Assembly (NCBI RefSeq): GCF_002953715.1
Contig: NZ_CP025012.1
Coordinates: 4,335,001 to 4,399,000 of the forward strand
Origin: Rhizobium leguminosarum
GTDB taxonomy: Bacteria > Pseudomonadota > Alphaproteobacteria > Rhizobiales > Rhizobiaceae
Direction: 5' to 3'
Length of the DNA stretch: 64,000 nt
Shown in pieces: positions 62,201 to 64,000 of the stretch (positions are counted from its first letter, which is position 1; each line of letters starts with the position of its first letter). Both the position numbers and the translations under genes were made by a program. The notes beneath the pieces are model-generated. The model was not told the origin of the DNA and did no database searches. It worked only from the letters and a program-made list of their open reading frames with translations.

Positions 62201-62686
62201 GGGGTAGCCGATTTGTTCCGCCATCTTCGCCACTTCGGCCATGTCCTCCGGCAGAGGCCCGGTGGCCGGCACCACAGGCACGCCGACCGAGATCGCCAGG
62301 TTGCGCGCCGCGACCTTGTTGCCGAGCTGGCGCATCGTATCGGCCTTCGGGCCGATGAAGATGATACCGGCCTTGTTGCAGGCATCGACGAATTCGGGGC
62401 TTTCCGACAGCAGGCCGTAGCCAGGATGGATGGCATCGGCGCCGGAGAGTTTCGCGACGCGGATCACCTCTTCGATCGACAGATAACTCTCGATCGGACC
62501 CATGTCCTTGGAAAGATGCGGGCCGCGGCCGACCTGGTAGCTCTCGTCCGCCTTAAACCGGTGCAGCGCCAGCTTGTCCTCTTCCGCCCAGATCGCCACG
62601 GTTTTTATTCCAAGCTCGTTGGCCGCGCGGAACACGCGAATGGCAATTTCGGAGCGGTTGGCAACGAGAATCTTGGAAATGGGCAA
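59222..62686 (-). CDS. pyc: Pyruvate carboxylase
   Basis: 1154 residues, the same length as the R. etli enzyme of known structure, which it closely resembles. Domains: biotin carboxylase (1-460; ILVANRSEIAIR, KASWGGGGRGMRA ATP grasp), carboxyltransferase (about 530-1000; LTDTTMRDGHQSLLATR, ECWGGATFDVSMRF, HFHTHDTSG metal site), and biotin carrier (last 80) with the lysine in SIEAMKMETAL. It carboxylates pyruvate to oxaloacetate, with acetyl-CoA as activator. The start is TTG with a strong GAGGAG 7 nt upstream. It is transcribed leftward, divergent in orientation to ndvA and same strand as expR. Confidence 0.97.
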   Translation of the reverse strand: MPISKILVANRSEIAIRVFRAANELGIKTVAIWAEEDKLALHRFKADESYQVGRGPHLSKDMGPIESYLSIEEVIRVAKLSGADAIHPGYGLLSESPEFVDACNKAGIIFIGPKADTMRQLGNKVAARNLAISVGVPVVPATGPLPEDMAEVAKMAEQIGYPVMLKASWGGGGRGMRAIRDPKDLAREVTEAKREAMAAFGKDEVYLEKLVERARHVESQVLGDTHGNVVHLFERDCSIQRRNQKVVERAPAPYLSEAQRQELAAYSLKIAAATNYIGAGTVEYLMDADTGKFYFIEVNPRIQVEHTVTEVVTGIDIVKAQIHILDGFAIGTAESGVPRQEDIRLNGHALQCRITTEDPEHNFIPDYGRITAYRSASGFGIRLDGGTSYSGAIITRFYDPLLVKVTAWAPNPSEAIARMDRALREFRIRGVATNLTFLEAIIGHPKFRDNSYTTRFIDTTPELFQQVKRQDRATKLLTYLADVTVNGHPEAKDRPSPLENAAEPVVPYANGNTVKDGTKQLLDTLGPKKFGEWMRNEKRVLLTDTTMRDGHQSLLATRMRTYDIARIAGTYAHALPGLLSLECWGGATFDVSMRFLTEDPWERLALIREGAPNLLLQMLLRGANGVGYTNYPDNVVKYFVRQAARGGIDLFRVFDCLNWVENMRVSMDAIAEENKLCEAAICYTGDILNSARPKYDLKYYTDLAVELEKAGAHIIALKDMAGLLKPAAAKVLFKALREATSLPIHFHTHDTSGIAAATVLAAVDAGVDAVDAAMDALSGNTSQPCLGSIVEALRGTERDPGLDPEWIRRISFYWEAARNQYAAFESDLKGPASEVYLHEMPGGQFTNLKEQARSLGLETRWHQVAQAYADANQMFGDIVKVTPSSKVVGDMALMMVSQDLTVADVVSPDKEVSFPESVVSMLKGDLGQPPSGWPEALQKKALKGDKPYTVRPGSLLKEADLDAERKVIETKLEREISDFEFASYLMYPKVFTDFALASDTYGPVSVLPTPAYFYGLKDGEELFADIERGKTLVIVNQAMSATDSQGMVTIFFELNGQPRRIKVPDRAHGATGAAVRRKAEPGNAVHVGAPMPGVISRVFVSPGQAVNAGDVLVSIEAMKMETALHAEKDGTISEVLVRAGDQIDAKDLLVVYAG

Positions 62687-62805
62687 AACGGTCTCCTCAG
62701 ACGTTCAGGCGCGGGCAATGCTGCACCCGCGAAGAAAATTCTTAACTTCTTGTTACAGAAAGTTCAATTTCTCTTGCGACTGCGAAATGCAATTTCTCGC
62801 CATGC

Positions 62806-62905
62806 TGGAGCAACTCCAGGAAAAGTGCGAATCGGTTTTCCGTCTGGAGTTGCGTAAAAATGAAAACCAGATCGATTTCGCTTCGATGAGAAGCGGAATC
62901 GATCT
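62806..62905. repeat. RIME-like palindromic element, copy 9
   Basis: CAACTCCAG...CTGGAGTTG palindrome around the AAAAGTGCGAATCGGTTTT core, then AGATCGATTTCGCTT paired with AAGCGGAATCGATCT over 15 bp with one mismatch. The right end overlaps the expR stop codon. It lies between expR and pyc, on the pyc promoter side. Confidence 0.8.
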
Positions 62906-63659
62906 AACTTATCAGGCCGTGGCGGAAGGCAAGCGCCACCGCCTGCTGCCTGTTTTTCGCCTTCAGTTTATCCTGCAGACCGTTCATATACCAATCGACC
63001 GTGTGGTTTGAGATCTTCAGCATCTTGCTGATCTCCATCGAAGTCATGCCTTCGGCGAGATAATGCAGGATTTCCATCTCGCGCCGCGTCAGCGGCGTGT
63101 CCGCAGGCAGGACGGTTTCCAGCGCCTGCGTCTCGCCTTTCAGATCGAGCAACCGCCAGAAGGCCTTGCGCGCCACCGCCTCCAACAATGCGATCTCCAC
63201 CGGCGACAACTCGATCGGCTTGCCGGCGAGACTGAGGCTGGCGAGAGTGCCGTTGCGTCCGTGGATCGGAAAGATGTAGCCGTCCTCCAGTCCATGGCCG
63301 AAGGCATCGACCATCATCTGCTCCATACGGCGCTGATGCGCATCCTTGTGGAAGGCCGCCATCGCCTGCCGCCAGCGGAAAGGCCGCTGCGCGTGGGCGA
63401 GATAGCGCAGCATCGGATCGATCAGAGCATATTTTTTCGCGGCATATATCTGCGGCCATTGTTCCGGCCAGCGGCCGGCAAGCGCCGCCGCCCAGGGCTC
63501 TGGATTCGGCTGTACCGGATTCTGCGGCAAATGGCGCAGCAGACCGTAATATTCGAAACCACAACCGTAGAGGATCTGCTCCAGCTCGGTGACGACGGCT
63601 TCAGGATTTGAGCATTCTTCCAGAATTACAAGTAATTGAATTAACGAATTAATATTCAC
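62904..63659 (-). CDS. expR: LuxR-family quorum-sensing regulator ExpR
   Basis: 251 residues from a GTG with AAGGGG upstream. The autoinducer domain has Trp68, Tyr72, Asp81 and Pro82 in WPQIYAAKKYALIDP, Trp in RPFRW and the Gly of DGYIFPIHG, so the acyl-homoserine-lactone pocket is complete. The C-terminal helix-turn-helix is LTRREMEILHYLAEGMTSMEISKMLKISNHTVDWYMNGLQ. No cognate synthase is nearby, so it is an orphan (solo). I recall that S. meliloti expR also lies next to pyc and ndvA; that context makes ExpR the best name. Confidence 0.85.
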   Translation of the reverse strand: MNINSLIQLLVILEECSNPEAVVTELEQILYGCGFEYYGLLRHLPQNPVQPNPEPWAAALAGRWPEQWPQIYAAKKYALIDPMLRYLAHAQRPFRWRQAMAAFHKDAHQRRMEQMMVDAFGHGLEDGYIFPIHGRNGTLASLSLAGKPIELSPVEIALLEAVARKAFWRLLDLKGETQALETVLPADTPLTRREMEILHYLAEGMTSMEISKMLKISNHTVDWYMNGLQDKLKAKNRQQAVALAFRHGLIS

Positions 63660-63979
63660 AAAAATGCCCCTTGCCCGGACCTGATGCCTGCATGAGGCCG
63701 TCGGCGGCTGGTCAAACTGGTCGCGAAACGGTCTTCTTCAATAAATGCAGTCTGTAATTTAATGCTGTGCTAAACATTTAATAAAATGCAAGCGCAAATT
63801 GTTGCGAGATATGGCCAGACGGCAATTTCGGCGTCATGGCCACTCGTCGCATCCTGCCATAATACGATCGCGGCAATCATCACATCGATTGAACCCTGAA
63901 TACTCCGTTAATCGCCCGTTCAGGTAACCTTTTGTAGCATCGCATCATCCCGTTTTCGCAGATGCACAAGAGGTTCGAC
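63660..63979. promoter_or_regulatory. Divergent control region of expR and the ndvA-like gene
   Basis: 320 bp without a gene. It is AT-rich near 63740-63800 and should hold both promoters. I see no lux-box-like palindrome, though one could be degenerate. Confidence 0.4.
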
Positions 63980-64000
63980 GTGACGCTATTCAAGGTCTAT
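63980..64000 (+). CDS. ndvA: First codons of a probable cyclic beta-glucan exporter NdvA
   Basis: A GTG at 63980 with AGAGG 9 nt upstream opens MTLFKVY at the window edge, the start I recall for NdvA (ABC transporter exporting cyclic beta-1,2-glucan). Gene order pyc-expR-ndvA in S. meliloti supports it. Only seven codons are visible. Confidence 0.6.

Noticed and set aside
60101..62857. A 918-codon open frame antisense to pyruvate carboxylase
   Set aside because: It mirrors the codon structure of pyc, has an Arg/Asp/Gly-rich composition without any domain, and is explained by high GC at third positions.

Overview
The window reads as ordinary chromosome of an alphaproteobacterium of the Rhizobium etli / R. 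leguminosarum group. The signs are: high GC; an 1154-residue pyruvate carboxylase that closely resembles, from memory, the R. etli enzyme; nine RIME-type palindromic intergenic elements; an EcfG/RpoE2-type promoter in the leader of an rpoH2-like gene; a SAM-II riboswitch on metA; and the neighbour set pyc - expR - ndvA, which I recall from Sinorhizobium meliloti. I see no rRNA, tRNA, CRISPR array, prophage, transposase or insertion sequence. About 57 protein-coding genes are called, including three small ones (23, 51 and 57 codons).

Layout. 1-2.1 kb: a truncated 2-oxoadipate dioxygenase (DUF1338) gene, a divergent LysR regulator and a stand-alone Lrp ligand-binding domain. 2.3-14.2 kb: an accessory-looking glycoconjugate locus. 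It holds two GT4 glycosyltransferases, a Wzx-like flippase fused to two alpha/beta-hydrolase domains, a GH2 beta-mannosidase-like enzyme without signal peptide, a DUF1839 protein, a truncated seryl-tRNA-synthetase-like amino acid:[carrier protein] ligase, an unusual acyl-CoA dehydrogenase and a carrier protein. The last six lie head to tail with tiny gaps and are the best candidate for an undescribed system. 14.4-17.3 kb: the EF-P beta-lysylation module (epmB, epmA, efp). 17.3-21.1 kb: an amino-sugar operon (GntR, NagB-II-like, nagA, SIS protein) with three operator-like 8-mers at the regulator start. 21.1-23.6 kb: galM and riboswitch-controlled metA. 23.6-33 kb: an SbmA/YddA-like transporter with a degenerate ATPase domain, a periplasmic beta-rich protein, an ABC-F ATPase, thiamine pyrophosphokinase, a MarR/DHA2 efflux pair and a BepA-like M48 protease.

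33-41 kb is a stress and core-function block: rpoH2-like sigma factor, CarD, FdxA, HslR-like S4 protein and a SUV3-like helicase with a long disordered RG/RD tail. A 770-bp gene-free region follows, containing three regularly spaced repeats and 16 GANTC sites, then a DUF3309 and a glycine-zipper gene behind a second EcfG-type promoter. 41-44.8 kb: phaB, phaA, phaR (PHB cycle), a membrane protein and rpmF. 45-54.7 kb: a GST, a 2H-phosphoesterase-like protein, mtgA, a short-chain polyprenyl synthase, a DoxX/cupin pair with divergent TetR, ispG-hisC, and a DeoR/MFS pair. 54.8-59 kb: an EamA exporter, a polar amino-acid ABC operon and an FMN reductase. 59.2-64 kb: pyc, expR and the first codons of a probable ndvA.

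Product calls rest on sequence recognition without database searches. Promoter, operator and hairpin calls come from reading the bases by eye.
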